DNA of 64,000 nt from JAENWD01 sp963837165 (GCA_963837165.1 CAWIMD010000002.1:62001-126000), one strand, 5' to 3'. Counted from the stretch's first letter, positions 16,897 through 27,380 are shown. Notes: generated from the letters alone by a model not told the origin. Translations and numbers: made by a program.

Positions 16897-17211
16897 TCAG
16901 GGCTGGCGCTCGAACACGACGGTCTTGGCCGCGAGATTCACCACCGCGGCGCGGCCGGCCAGCGTCCACGCCGCCGACTGCGCCGAAGGCGAGGCGGGTG
17001 TGTCCCACCACTCCGGCTCGTGCCACGCCGCCGCCGGCAGGGCCGATCCCAGAAGGTCCTGAATCTCCGACAACCTCAGGACCACCCGGCTGGCGTACCG
17101 ACCGCTCAGATACGCGTGCAGCCGCTGGTACTCGCCCACGTGAACCGGACGGTCCGCGGGCGGCGCGCCGCGGCTCCGGCGCATCCAGTTCGTGAGGTAC
17201 CACCGGAACAT
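16897..17211 (-). CDS. Small DUF7662-like protein
   Basis: A 104-residue protein starting MFRWYLTNWMRRSRG. The segment YLSGRYASRVVLRLSEIQDL followed by LLGSALPAAAWHEPEWWDTP and AAWTLAGRAAVVNLAAKTVV follows the pattern of small proteins of the DUF7662 type: 'F..IE.LG..LP..AR...WW.N....A..W...G..V..VN....V.F'. These are widespread and uncharacterised. It sits just after groEL on the same strand with a 20 bp gap and may be read through from it. Confidence 0.6.
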   Translation of the reverse strand: MFRWYLTNWMRRSRGAPPADRPVHVGEYQRLHAYLSGRYASRVVLRLSEIQDLLGSALPAAAWHEPEWWDTPASPSAQSAAWTLAGRAAVVNLAAKTVVFERQP

Positions 17212-17231
17212 CGGCGCGGCCTCCGGCCGCT

Positions 17232-18799
<1,568 letters not shown>

Positions 18800-18800
<1 letters not shown>

Positions 18801-19096
18801 CAGGCGCTCCTGTCCTGGACGGCCAGGACGTCCTCTTCCTTCATGATCAGGTACTCCGTCCCCTCGAGGGTGACCTCCTGGCCGGAGTACTTGCCGAAGA
18901 GGATGGTGTCGCCGGCCAGGACATCCAGCGGCACGCGGGCGCCGTCCTTGGTGGTCCTGCCGAGGCCGACGGCGAGAACACGGCCCTGCTGCGGCTTCTC
19001 CCTGGCGGAGTCCGGAATGACGAGCGCCCCGGGGCGCTCGTCCGTATGTTCGAGACGTTGCACGACGAGGCGATCGTGGAGCGGTCTGATGTCCAT
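18800..19096 (-). CDS. groES: Co-chaperonin GroES
   Basis: A 98-residue lid of the GroEL chamber. It starts MDIRPLHDRLVVQRLEHTDE. The mobile loop region ERPGALVIPDSAREKPQQGR carries the GroEL-contacting hydrophobic triplet, and the C-terminal half has GDTILFGKYSGQEV. It precedes groEL with a TGATG junction. A plausible ribosome site AGGGAG lies upstream. Control is not by an obvious HrcA/CIRCE site. Confidence 0.95.
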
Positions 19097-19236
19097 GGTC
19101 CTGGCTCCCTGCTAGAAAGTGAATGCGGACGCCGCCCCAGAACTGGTGGTTGTTCCGGACGTCATGCACCGAGTCTAGGCGGCAGGCCTGGAAAGGCGCT
19201 GTACAGAAGGGGACACCGGCGCTGGAGCCGCTGCCT

Positions 19237-20580
19237 TCAGCGGCAATCGCACACGGCCTGGAGGGACGTGAGCGCCGCCCTGGTCCTCGTCGCGCGCTGC
19301 CGCTGTCGGGCGGTCCGGCCGGGGGAGGGGCCGGCGACGCCATAGAACGCGGCCACGTTGCGGGCCAGCGCTACCGGCACGTCCGTGAATCTGTGGTCGG
19401 CCAGCGTGTCCAGCAGTTCCTCGTAGGTGGCGTCGGCCAGCGCGTACTCGCCGTATGACGCCGTCTGCCCGGTGTCGAGATCGACGTCGGGCAGGTGCCA
19501 TTCCGCATCGCGCGACTCGACCAGCAGATCGCGGAAATGTTCGCGGGTCGCCGTGAAGCTCTGCAGGAACAAGCGCTCCGCCTCGGGCGTCGGCACCGAG
19601 AAGCGCAGGGAACGGAACGGACCGATCTTCGGAATGAGCCTGTAGATGAAGCCCAGGAACCTCGCGAACCCGTGCGGCTTCGCGTAGTCGGCGCCGAACT
19701 GGCGGTCGTATTCGCGTCGCGTCAGATGGAACACGAACGTTTCGCGCTGCCGGCCGGGCGACACCTTCAGGATCTCCTCGCGCTTCTTGCTCCAGGCCAC
19801 CTTGGTCATCCCCGGAATCGTCGTCCCCACCGCGTGACGGTAGCTGGCAATCGCCAGATCCTCGCTCAGGAAGACGTCCTTCATCTCGAGGCCGTAGACC
19901 TCGCTGAATGCCCGTTCCAGAGCCGCCTTCGAGACATTGAAGCCGATGTAGCTGTGGTACGCCTCGGGCGCGTAGGCGCCGGCCGCCACCTGCACGACGT
20001 CGAAGGAGAACTCGACGAGCACGTGGCTCGTGGGCGACTGCTCGTAGGTGACCGTGCTGCCGAACTTCCTCGCGAGCTTCGGGTACATCAGCGGCACCGC
20101 GCGATTGACCCCCAGCGGATGGCCGCTGCTGTCGGCGGCGTAGTGGCCAAGGGCGCCGAGCGCGAAGGCGTACTCGTTCACGTCCTGCGAATCGCGCAAC
20201 AGGGCCTCGACGAAGTCGCCGGTGCGCACGTAATGCAGCAGGTTGCTGAAGAAGTGGCTGCCGAACGGGTAGTAGCCCAGGTCCTGGATGACCGATCCGC
20301 CGTAGGCGTAGGCGCGGGCGTCCATCAACTGCTCGGGGGTGGTCTCGGGAAACCGCGCCAGCAGCAGCGGTGCGATCGCGCCGATCCACAGCGCATCGAT
20401 GTTCGCCTCGTGGGCGAGGACCGAGTAGGCTCCGGCGGATCTGGGCACCACGAGGCCGGTGAGCACCGCGGCCGTCACGAAAACGATGCCGAACAGCCGC
20501 CGGGCCCCGGCGGCCGCCCGTCCGCGCCGGCACGTTCCGCTCCGCGCCCGGTCCTCGGCTTCACTCCTGCTGGCGGGCAT
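19237..20580 (-). CDS. Zinc-dependent phospholipase C-like exported protein
   Basis: A protein of about 447 residues from ATG 20580. After a hydrophobic signal (LFGIVFVTAAVLTGLVVP) the mature part begins AYSVLAHEANIDALW and continues with RAYAYGGSVIQDLGYYPFGS, then ALGALGHYAADSSGHPLGVN. The His/Asp pattern (HEANIDALW, GALGHYAADSSGH) matches the zinc-binding sites of the bacterial phospholipase C / S1-P1 nuclease superfamily. The C-terminal basic tail is unusual. Upstream in-frame ATG codons (for example 20655) are possible starts. It is divergent from the TPR-like gene. Confidence 0.75.
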   Translation of the reverse strand: MPASRSEAEDRARSGTCRRGRAAAGARRLFGIVFVTAAVLTGLVVPRSAGAYSVLAHEANIDALWIGAIAPLLLARFPETTPEQLMDARAYAYGGSVIQDLGYYPFGSHFFSNLLHYVRTGDFVEALLRDSQDVNEYAFALGALGHYAADSSGHPLGVNRAVPLMYPKLARKFGSTVTYEQSPTSHVLVEFSFDVVQVAAGAYAPEAYHSYIGFNVSKAALERAFSEVYGLEMKDVFLSEDLAIASYRHAVGTTIPGMTKVAWSKKREEILKVSPGRQRETFVFHLTRREYDRQFGADYAKPHGFARFLGFIYRLIPKIGPFRSLRFSVPTPEAERLFLQSFTATREHFRDLLVESRDAEWHLPDVDLDTGQTASYGEYALADATYEELLDTLADHRFTDVPVALARNVAAFYGVAGPSPGRTARQRQRATRTRAALTSLQAVCDCR

Positions 20581-20678
20581 CTCGCCGAAGCGTGCCAGAT
20601 CGCGGACCGCGCGGCTGTCCAGAACGGAACACGTCGGGCTCCTGGGTTCGGCCATACTCAGACGACCCTGGAGGAGCA

Positions 20679-21614
20679 TTGTCGGAAACACAAGACCGAC
20701 AGCCCGCGGCACTGGCGGGTACACGTCGAGCATCGGTCCGGCCCGGAGCGCCGGGGCTCTGCGCGGCACTGGCCCTGGCCGCGGCGGGCCTGGGCGCGAC
20801 CCCCGGCCAGAAGGCTGCCGGGCCTCTCCCATCCGGGCGCGTCGCTGGCGTCGGTATCCTGGCGGGGGCCACGCTCACCGACGCGAAGCACCTCTTCTAC
20901 AACGCCCGCTACGAGGCGGCGGCCGACCTCACGCTGGTCCTCCGGCGCTCGGCGAGCCAGGACCTGGCGAACGATGAGCTGCGCTCCTCGGCGCTGCTGT
21001 TTCAACTGAAGGCCCTGCTCGAGACGCCCGGCGACAAGGAAGGGCACAGGAAGGACGCGCTCGAGAACTGCGCGACCTGCCCCGCTCTGATGAAGGCCTT
21101 CTTCGAGGACGTCACCCACGGCCAGACGCTGGCCCGGGCGGCGCTCCGCGCCAACCCCGACGATGACGTCGCGCTGTTCTACCTGGGCAAGCTGGACCTG
21201 AACTACGTCTGGCTGCAACTCGGCCCGCTGCGGCGCAGGACCGGCTGGAACGAATACTGGGAAGCCAGGCGGTCGCTCGACGCGGTTCTCGAGAAGGATC
21301 CGCGCCACGTGCGCGCCCTGGTCGCGCGCGCCTGGATCGACTACATCGTCGACACCAAGATGCCGTGGGGTACTCGATGGATTCTCGGCGGCGGCAGCCG
21401 CAAGCGGGCGCTGGTCGCGGTCGGTAAGGCCGACGCGATCGACTCCTCGTTCTACGCTCACACCGAAGCCGAGTTCGCGCTGTGGGACATGCGGGTGCGT
21501 GAGGGCGACGTGGCCGGCGCCACCGAGGTCGCCCGCCGGCTCGCCGGCGCGTTCCCCGAGAACAAAGAGGTCGCCAGTTACCTGGAGTCGCAGGAGAAGA
21601 ACGTCCGGCGCTGA
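20679..21614 (+). CDS. Exported TPR-like protein
   Basis: A 311-residue protein from TTG 20679, chosen because GGAGGA lies just upstream. The N-terminus has a signal-like stretch (GLCAALALAAAGLGA). The remainder is helical repeats (AKHLFYNARYEAAADLTLVL, ALFYLGKLDLNYVWLQLG, WEARRSLDAVLEKDPRHVRA, EVARRLAGAFPENKEVASYL) of tetratricopeptide type. Its role is unknown; proteins of this kind are frequent in Acidobacteria and act as periplasmic scaffolds. It is divergent from the phospholipase-like gene. Confidence 0.65.
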   Translation: MSETQDRQPAALAGTRRASVRPGAPGLCAALALAAAGLGATPGQKAAGPLPSGRVAGVGILAGATLTDAKHLFYNARYEAAADLTLVLRRSASQDLANDELRSSALLFQLKALLETPGDKEGHRKDALENCATCPALMKAFFEDVTHGQTLARAALRANPDDDVALFYLGKLDLNYVWLQLGPLRRRTGWNEYWEARRSLDAVLEKDPRHVRALVARAWIDYIVDTKMPWGTRWILGGGSRKRALVAVGKADAIDSSFYAHTEAEFALWDMRVREGDVAGATEVARRLAGAFPENKEVASYLESQEKNVRR

Positions 21615-21632
21615 GCGGTGCCGGGAGCCGGG

Positions 21633-23852
21633 CTATGGTCTGTCCACCGGACTGGGTTCGGTCGCCAGATCATCCGACGGCCTTTCGTCCAGCAGATATT
21701 GGGTGATCCGCTGCTCCATCTGGCGTGGGAAGGGCGGCGGCGGCCCGACGATCCCGTCGCCGTACAGCCGCAGCATCAGGTCGCGGAACACCGGCAGGGC
21801 CACACGGCTGCCCGTCTCCCTCGAACCGAGCGACCGGTTGTCGTCGAACCCGATGCGCACGGCCACCGTGACACCGTCGGCGCCGTAGGTCGAGCCGACG
21901 AAGAGCGCGTCCCTGAAATCGTTGGTCGTCCCCGTCTTCCCCATGACGGCAATCGGGAATGCGCGGGAGTTCAGGGCGTGCGCAGTGCCCGCCGGGATGC
22001 GGACGACCCCTCGCAGCCCCTCCTGAATCAGCGCGAGCGAACCGTCGCCACGGTCGATCGGCGCGCGCTGGCGGTCCTCGGGAGTCAGCGGGTCTGCCGA
22101 CCGGAGGACGACCGCGCGAATCACGTACGGCGCGATGACCACGCCGGACGCGAGGGCGCGATAGGCGCCGGCCAGCTCCAGGAGCGTGACCTCGGACGCT
22201 CCCAGCGCCGTTGTGGGGTACGGCCGCAGCGGCGTCGTCATGCCGAGACTGCGCGCGGTTCTGATGACGCGGTCGATGCCGACCTGCCCGGCAATCCAGA
22301 TCGCCACGGCGTTCCTGGACTCGGCGAGCGCCTCCCGCACGGGAATCGGTCCCAGGAACAGGCCATCGTAGTTCGAGATCCACTTCTGGACATCCGCATG
22401 CCCGTCCGGCACGCTGATCGGCATGTCGGGGACGAGCGTCTGCAGCGTGAAGGGTCCGTAGCGGAATGCCGCCAGGTACACGATCGGCTTCATCGCGGAG
22501 CCCGGCTGCCGCAGCGCGTCAGTGGCCCGGTTGAAATCACCGTACGACGCGGCGCGGCCCTGGTAGACGGCGCGGCCGCCAACTTCGGCGAGGACGCTTC
22601 CATCGCCGTTCTTGAGGACGACGACGGCGCCCTGCGTGAGCCCGCGACGCTCTGGATGCCGCAGCTCGTAGCGTTGCAGCCCCCGCTGCAGGGCGTCGTT
22701 CGCGAGGCGCTGAACACGAGCATCCACGGTCGAATCCACACTGAGGCGACCCTGCAGGAGATCTTCGAGGCCGAGGTCGGGGTGTTCGGCCCTGAGCTCG
22801 GCGATGACGTGGGCGACGATGGCCGACGACTCCGAGCGGGCGGCGGGGAGGACACCACGGGCCGGCAGGGGCTGCCGGCTGGCGGTCGTCATCTGGTCGC
22901 GGGAGATGAACCCGTCGGCGGCCATGAGGGCCAGCGTCTGGTTGCGCCGGCGCAGGATGGCGGCGGCGTCGGCAGCGGAGGGCGCGTAGTCCCGGGGCGA
23001 TTTCGCAATGCCTGCCAGCAGTGCTGCCTGGCCCGCGTCCGCCGCGGTGAGGGTGGTGAGCGGCCGGCCGAGGTAGTACTCGGACGCCTGCGCAAAGCCG
23101 TATTGCCCCTTGCCCATGTAGACGAAGCTCGCATAGCGCGCCAGAATCTCCTCCTTCGCCCGGCGCTTCGATCCGAACCGCTCCTGCATCTGCTGTTCGA
23201 CCCAGAGCGACAGACGGAGCTCCTCGCGCTTGCGCAGCACCATGTTCACATTCCGCGCGCCGATCGCGGCCGACAGGAAGCGGGGGAGGACGCCGGTGTG
23301 CCGGAGCTGATAGCTGTTCTCCTGCGACGTCTGGCGCTGGAGGAAGACGCCCCGCACGAGCTGCTGGGTGATGGTGGATCCTCCCTGCGGGAAGATGGCC
23401 CGGCCGCTCGAGTTGTCGTGCCGGCCTCCGGTGGCGAGGCGTGCGGCCCAGACGCCGAGTCTCACCTTGCCGAGCACGCGCGACAGGCTGATCAGGTCGA
23501 CGCCGTCGTGGGAAAAGAAGCGCTTGTCCTCGGTCGCGAGAATCGCATCCCGGACGATCGGCGGGAGGTCGGCGTATGGCGTGATCTGGCGTGATTCCCT
23601 GGCGAAGTCACCGAGAGACTGGCCGTTCCGATCGTTGATGTGTCCGATGGTGGGGAAGTCGAACCGCACGAACGCATCGAGGTCGGGGAGGCGTTCACGG
23701 TTGAATCGCACGTGGTACGCCTGGCCGAGCACGAAGATGCCCGCGGCGACCGGCGCCGTCGTCACAAGGGCCGCTGCCGTCGCCACCAGCACCATGCCGC
23801 GCGTCCAGTGCGAGCGCCGCGGATTGCGCGGGCGACGAGGCGGAACAGGCAC
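21633..23852 (-). CDS. Class A penicillin-binding protein (bifunctional)
   Basis: A 739-residue peptidoglycan glycosyltransferase/transpeptidase. It has a short cytoplasmic basic tail and one membrane helix (VLVATAAALVTTAPVAAGIF). The GT51 domain has ILATEDKRFFSHDGVD (catalytic Glu108) and FPQGGSTITQQLVRGVF. The transpeptidase domain has QPGSAMKPIVY (SxxK, near residue 450), an SRN-type second motif (AESRNAVA) and MGKTGTTNDF (KTGT, near residue 637). It polymerises and cross-links cell wall outside the inner membrane. The transpeptidase strands are complete. Confidence 0.93.
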   Translation of the reverse strand: MPVPPRRPRNPRRSHWTRGMVLVATAAALVTTAPVAAGIFVLGQAYHVRFNRERLPDLDAFVRFDFPTIGHINDRNGQSLGDFARESRQITPYADLPPIVRDAILATEDKRFFSHDGVDLISLSRVLGKVRLGVWAARLATGGRHDNSSGRAIFPQGGSTITQQLVRGVFLQRQTSQENSYQLRHTGVLPRFLSAAIGARNVNMVLRKREELRLSLWVEQQMQERFGSKRRAKEEILARYASFVYMGKGQYGFAQASEYYLGRPLTTLTAADAGQAALLAGIAKSPRDYAPSAADAAAILRRRNQTLALMAADGFISRDQMTTASRQPLPARGVLPAARSESSAIVAHVIAELRAEHPDLGLEDLLQGRLSVDSTVDARVQRLANDALQRGLQRYELRHPERRGLTQGAVVVLKNGDGSVLAEVGGRAVYQGRAASYGDFNRATDALRQPGSAMKPIVYLAAFRYGPFTLQTLVPDMPISVPDGHADVQKWISNYDGLFLGPIPVREALAESRNAVAIWIAGQVGIDRVIRTARSLGMTTPLRPYPTTALGASEVTLLELAGAYRALASGVVIAPYVIRAVVLRSADPLTPEDRQRAPIDRGDGSLALIQEGLRGVVRIPAGTAHALNSRAFPIAVMGKTGTTNDFRDALFVGSTYGADGVTVAVRIGFDDNRSLGSRETGSRVALPVFRDLMLRLYGDGIVGPPPPFPRQMEQRITQYLLDERPSDDLATEPSPVDRP

Positions 23853-23879
23853 GTCAGCCCTCGTGTCGAGCCCGATGCA

Positions 23880-24032
23880 CTACATGCGGCCGGACAGGGC
23901 CAGAATCAGGAGCACCACCAGCACCAGCCCCACGCCGCCGGTCGGCCCGTAACCCCAGCTGCGGCTGTGCGGCCACGCCGGCATCACCCCGAGCATCATC
24001 AATATCGCGAGAACGATCAGGATCGTGATCAT
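23880..24032 (-). CDS. DUF3309 family small membrane protein
   Basis: A 50-residue hydrophobic protein reading MITILIVLAILMMLGVMPAW, then PHSRSWGYGPTGG, then VGLVLVVLLILALSGRM. Two membrane helices around the polar PHSRSWGYGP loop define DUF3309. A strong AGGAGAAGG precedes ATG 24032. A CRP-type site with a correctly spaced -10 lies upstream. Function unknown; such proteins are often found in stress-response clusters. Confidence 0.85.
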   Translation of the reverse strand: MITILIVLAILMMLGVMPAWPHSRSWGYGPTGGVGLVLVVLLILALSGRM

Positions 24033-24077
24033 CGCCTTCTCCTGGTTCCGAAGCCTGACGGACCGAGCACCCGAATC

Positions 24078-24120
24078 AGCGTAGCGATCGCCGGTCGATC
24101 CGTCTGTGCACTACTGCACG
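24078..24120 (-). promoter_or_regulatory. CRP-type promoter for the DUF3309 gene (site 1)
   Basis: The 16 bp site TGTGCACTACTGCACG (24105-24120) is a CRP-like inverted repeat. On the minus strand a TACGCT -10 lies 21 bp beyond it (24083 down to 24078). The implied transcript start near 24071 puts the site centre at about -41.5, the class II activator position, and leaves a 39-base leader. Confidence 0.65.
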
Positions 24121-24324
24121 CCAGGGGGCCGCCCGGAAGGCGCCACCTCCGTGTGGCCCGTGATGAAGATCGCCGGCGTCGCCCGCCTGTTGGGATCGCC
24201 CCCCCATCGCAGCGCGTGGGCACGACGAGGCATCTCCGGTGGATCGGGGCGCTCGAGCAGGGTGGTGAAGGCCTCGAACGCACCTTCCTCTGCTGACACT
24301 CTACGCACGGCACGGAGAGGGATC

Positions 24325-24367
24325 TGTGCCGAACCGCACACTTCTGTTTCGCGGCGGCGGGTAAGCT
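24325..24367 (+). promoter_or_regulatory. CRP-type promoter for the AI-2E transporter gene (site 2)
   Basis: TGTGCCGAACCGCACA (24325-24340) is a perfect TGTGC-N6-GCACA. A TAAGCT -10 at 24362-24367 follows after 21 bp. The predicted transcript start near 24374 leaves a 38-base leader before GTG 24412. Confidence 0.7.
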
Positions 24368-24411
24368 CGGAGCGGGCGGCCGATCGGTCGGCACGCGGCA
24401 GGGATGAGGAA

Positions 24412-25533
24412 GTGACTACGCGAGCCTCCACGGGAGCCGAGCAGGATCGGGCCGTTCCATCGACCACCAGAGTCGCTCTGAGGATCCTGCTGGTCGTCGG
24501 TGCGGTCGCCGCCGGCGCCTGGCTGCTCTACCGGCTGCAGGTCGTCGTGTACCTGCTGATCCTGAGCGTGTTCTTCGCCTACCTGGTGGCGCCACTCGTC
24601 GAATTCGCCGGGCGGCCGATTCGTGTCGGCAAGACCGCACGCCGGATGCCCAGGAGCCTCGCGATAGCCGCCGTGTATGTCACGCTCCTGGCCGCGACCG
24701 CCGCGGGCGCGGCGATTCTGCTGCCGGGCGTCACGCGGCAGATCGGCGAGGCGAGCGCTCAGCTACCCGCCTACGGGGCCTCCCTCCGTGTGTGGGAGCA
24801 GCACTGGGCGCGGTACTACGAACACACCAGGCTGCCGGTGGAAGTCCGCGAGAGCATCGACCGAGCCGTGCGGGACGCCGGCGCTGCCGGCATCGAGTAC
24901 GCCCGTCAGTCGATGGTGGAACTGGCCGGAAGCCTGGCGTACCTGCCCTGGCTCGTGTTGGTGCCGAGCCTCGCGTTCTTCCTGCTGAGGGACGTGGAAG
25001 CGCTGCGGCGGATAACCCTCCAGGCACTGCCGCACCACCTCCAGCTCCGCGGGTATCGACTCTTCGAGGAACTCGACGCGACGTTTGCGACCTACATCCG
25101 CATGCAGTTCCTGGCGTGCGCCCTCGTTGGCGGGGTCTGCTGGATGGGATTGCGGGCGCTCGGCATGCCGTACCCGGCGCTGCTCGGCGCGCTGGCGGCC
25201 GTGATGGAGTTCGTCCCGCTGCTCGGCCCGCTCCTGTTCGCCGCGGCGTGCGCGGTCGTGGCGGTGCTGCAGGCGCCGATGCTCGCCGTCTGGGTCTGCG
25301 TGTTCCTTGCGGCCGTCCGGCTGGTCGAGGACTACGTGGTGTACCCGCGCCTCGTGGGCCGGGGGCTCCACCTGCATCCGGTGGCCGTGATCGTCGGCGT
25401 GCTGGCCGGACTGGAGCTGGGCGGCATCGGAGGGATCTTCGTGGCCGTTCCCGTGATCGCGCTCGTCTCGGTCGGTGTACGTCACTGGATCCAGTGGCGC
25501 GAGACCGACGCCGCTGACCCCGATCAGTCGTGA
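24412..25533 (+). CDS. AI-2E family transporter (membrane permease)
   Basis: A 373-residue multi-helix membrane protein. After a short tail, ILLVVGAVAAGAWLLYRLQV and VVYLLILSVFFAYLVAPLVE are the first helices, with the family's 'F..YLVAPLV' motif. An amphipathic middle region follows (TRQIGEASAQLPAYGASLR), then a helical C-terminal half with WMGLRALGMPYPALLGALAA and MEFVPLLGPLLF. The family includes TqsA-type exporters, but substrates vary widely, so quorum-signal transport should not be assumed. GTG 24412 is chosen for its GAGGA ribosome site and its distance from the CRP-type promoter. Confidence 0.88.
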   Translation: MTTRASTGAEQDRAVPSTTRVALRILLVVGAVAAGAWLLYRLQVVVYLLILSVFFAYLVAPLVEFAGRPIRVGKTARRMPRSLAIAAVYVTLLAATAAGAAILLPGVTRQIGEASAQLPAYGASLRVWEQHWARYYEHTRLPVEVRESIDRAVRDAGAAGIEYARQSMVELAGSLAYLPWLVLVPSLAFFLLRDVEALRRITLQALPHHLQLRGYRLFEELDATFATYIRMQFLACALVGGVCWMGLRALGMPYPALLGALAAVMEFVPLLGPLLFAAACAVVAVLQAPMLAVWVCVFLAAVRLVEDYVVYPRLVGRGLHLHPVAVIVGVLAGLELGGIGGIFVAVPVIALVSVGVRHWIQWRETDAADPDQS

Positions 25534-26180
25534 ATGACGACGGTCAGCAGGGAAGGATTGACGGTGAGGTTGCCCGGGCCGTAGTCCACGAAGCCCAGGT
25601 CCCGGAACTTGTTCAGGAAGAAGTTCACGCGGGACCGTGTGGTCCCGACCATCTCCGCGAGGGTTTCCTGCGAGATCGCCGGCAGCACCCGCTGGGCCTT
25701 GTCCCCCTCGCTGTACCGCGACAGGAGGAGCAGCGTGCGGGCCAGCCGCTTCTCGCTCGAGTTGAACAGCTGATCGACCAGGTCTGCCTCCAGGCGGGCG
25801 TTGCGGCTCAGCATGTGCGCGATGAACTGGTCCGAGAACTCATGCCGGGCGTGGAGCAGGCGGATCATCTGCGACTTCGGCACGGTCGCGACCGCGCTGG
25901 CCGTCGTCGCCGTGGCGGTCTCGAGGCGGACCGGATGGCCGGCGAGCGCGCCTTCACCGAAGAAGTCCCCCGGCCCGAGGGTGGCCAGCATCGCCTGCTT
26001 GCCTCCCCGTGACAGCACCGACAGCTGGATCGTGCCGTCCCGCACGTACATGACACTGTCGGCCGGGTCGCCCTGGGAAAAGACGACGGCCCGGCGGTCG
26101 TACGTGTTGACCTGCTTTCCGAGGCCCTGGGAGTCGACAAAGGCCTTCACGTCGAACGGGGGCTTCTTTCGGGGCGCCAT
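25524..26180 (-). CDS. CRP/FNR family transcriptional regulator 1
   Basis: A 218-residue regulator. The cyclic-nucleotide-binding-like fold covers residues 25-125 (VVFSQGDPADSVMYVRDGTI, LGPGDFFGEGAL), followed by a dimer helix (FIAHMLSRNARLEADLVDQL) and a winged helix-turn-helix (SQETLAEMVGTTRSRVNFFL, about 170-190). There are no N-terminal cysteines, so it is not an FNR-type FeS sensor. The recognition helix keeps the first Arg of CRP's R-E-x-x-x-R but has Ser at the Glu position and Phe at the second Arg. It is the last gene of a likely crp-ytxH-crp operon and convergent with the transporter gene. Confidence 0.9.
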   Translation of the reverse strand: MAPRKKPPFDVKAFVDSQGLGKQVNTYDRRAVVFSQGDPADSVMYVRDGTIQLSVLSRGGKQAMLATLGPGDFFGEGALAGHPVRLETATATTASAVATVPKSQMIRLLHARHEFSDQFIAHMLSRNARLEADLVDQLFNSSEKRLARTLLLLSRYSEGDKAQRVLPAISQETLAEMVGTTRSRVNFFLNKFRDLGFVDYGPGNLTVNPSLLTVVIHD

Positions 26181-26252
26181 GGGGAGATATGGCGCTCATC
26201 GTACCTCATGCGGGTCGCGTACGCCACCGGACCGGCGCCGTCGCTCAGCGCC

Positions 26253-26603
26253 TCATCGGGGCGGGCTGCTGGACTTGAGTGCCGTCGCCCCGCGTGACAC
26301 CGCATCGGCGCCGTGCGCAACCGCGTCGGCCATGTCATCGCGGACGCGCTGTCCCCTGTGGGTCAGGTCGTCCAGCGCATCGCCCGCCAGGCGTGTCGCT
26401 GCCTGGTAACGCCCCGAGGCCTTGGCGCCGAGAGCGCTGGCCGAGTCGGCGGCCCGCTGGCGGATCTCGGCGCGCATTCGCGGGGCGAGCCACACCGCCA
26501 CACCGGCCCCGACGACGGTGCCGGTGACCAATCCCAGGAGGAAGCCGGGCACGCCAACGCGGCTCGTGGTCATCGTCTCGTTGTCTTGCTGCAGGTCATT
26601 CAT
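26253..26603 (-). CDS. YtxH domain protein
   Basis: A 116-residue protein. The N-terminal membrane helix GFLLGLVTGTVVGAGVAVWL followed by APRMRAEIRQRAADSASALG is the YtxH signature. The rest is a long amphipathic helix (TRLAGDALDDLTHRGQRVRD). YtxH proteins are general-stress proteins in other bacteria. It lies between the two CRP-like genes with gaps of 30 and 72 bp, same strand, so it is probably co-transcribed with them. Confidence 0.8.
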   Translation of the reverse strand: MNDLQQDNETMTTSRVGVPGFLLGLVTGTVVGAGVAVWLAPRMRAEIRQRAADSASALGAKASGRYQAATRLAGDALDDLTHRGQRVRDDMADAVAHGADAVSRGATALKSSSPPR

Positions 26604-26633
26604 CTGGCCATCTCCTTTTTTCTTACTTGCGCC

Positions 26634-27302
26634 TCAGTCGTGCAGCACGACGCTCAGCAGGGAGCGGTTGATCTGAATCCCGGCGTCGAGGTCGGTGCTG
26701 TACTCGATGAACCCGAGCTTCTTGAACTTGTTCATGAAGAAGTTCACCCGCGAGCGGGTCGTCCCGACCATTTCCGACAGGCTCTGCTGGGACACGGTCG
26801 TCACGACGCGCCGCGGCTTGTCCTGCTTCCCGTAGCGCGCCAGGAGCAGCAGGGTCCGCGCGAGCCGCTTCTCGCTGGAGTTGAACAGCTGGTCCACCAG
26901 GTCCTGCTCGATGCGGAGGTTCCGGGACAGCATGTGCGCGATGAACCGGTCGGACAGCGCGTGCTGGTCGTGCAGCACCTTGACCATCTGCTTCTTCGGG
27001 ATCACGAGCAAGGTGCTCGGGGTAATGGATGTGGCGGTGCCGAGGCGGACCGTGCAATTGGTCAGGCACCCTTCGCCGAAGAAGTCGCCGGGGCCCAGCA
27101 CTCCGACGATCGCTTCCTTGCCGGACTTCGACAGCACCGACAGCTTCACTCCGCCGTTCTGGATGTACATGACGCTGTCGCAGGCGTCTCCCTGGGAGAA
27201 GACCACCTCGGAACGCGCGTAGTTCACGATCTTCTTCTTGAGACCGGGCGAATCGAGAAATGCCGCGACATTGAACGGCGGCACCTCCTTCGGCTTTTCC
27301 AT
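26634..27302 (-). CDS. CRP/FNR family transcriptional regulator 2
   Basis: A 222-residue paralogue of the regulator at 25524-26180, alike throughout. The effector domain has VVFSQGDACDSVMYIQNGGV and LGPGDFFGEGCLTNCTVRLG; the helix-turn-helix is QQSLSEMVGTTRSRVNFFMN, with an almost identical recognition helix. It lacks an FNR-type cysteine cluster, although a few cysteines (Cys40, one in GEGCLTNC) differ from its paralogue. The start coincides with the predicted transcript start of a divergent CRP-type promoter, implying a leaderless mRNA and autoregulation. Confidence 0.9.
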   Translation of the reverse strand: MEKPKEVPPFNVAAFLDSPGLKKKIVNYARSEVVFSQGDACDSVMYIQNGGVKLSVLSKSGKEAIVGVLGPGDFFGEGCLTNCTVRLGTATSITPSTLLVIPKKQMVKVLHDQHALSDRFIAHMLSRNLRIEQDLVDQLFNSSEKRLARTLLLLARYGKQDKPRRVVTTVSQQSLSEMVGTTRSRVNFFMNKFKKLGFIEYSTDLDAGIQINRSLLSVVLHD

Positions 27303-27308
27303 GCGATC

Positions 27309-27380
27309 AGGATACCGACGTCAGGCACGCAAGGGGTGTTCACAACCGCACAGACACCGCCGGGAGGGGCGCCATAGTAT
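27309..27380. promoter_or_regulatory. Bidirectional CRP-type promoter (site 3)
   Basis: TGTTCACAACCGCACA (27337-27352) is a near match to TGTGC-N6-GCACA. To the right a TAGTAT -10 lies at 27375-27380 (22 bp gap) for the gene at 27397. To the left, on the minus strand, a TATCCT lies at 27314-27309 (22 bp gap) for crp/fnr 2, which would start transcription at or beside its ATG. Confidence 0.6.

Noticed and set aside
19097..19236. CIRCE (HrcA) operator upstream of groES
   Set aside because: Searched by eye for TTAGCACTC-N9-GAGTGCTAA; only weak partial matches.
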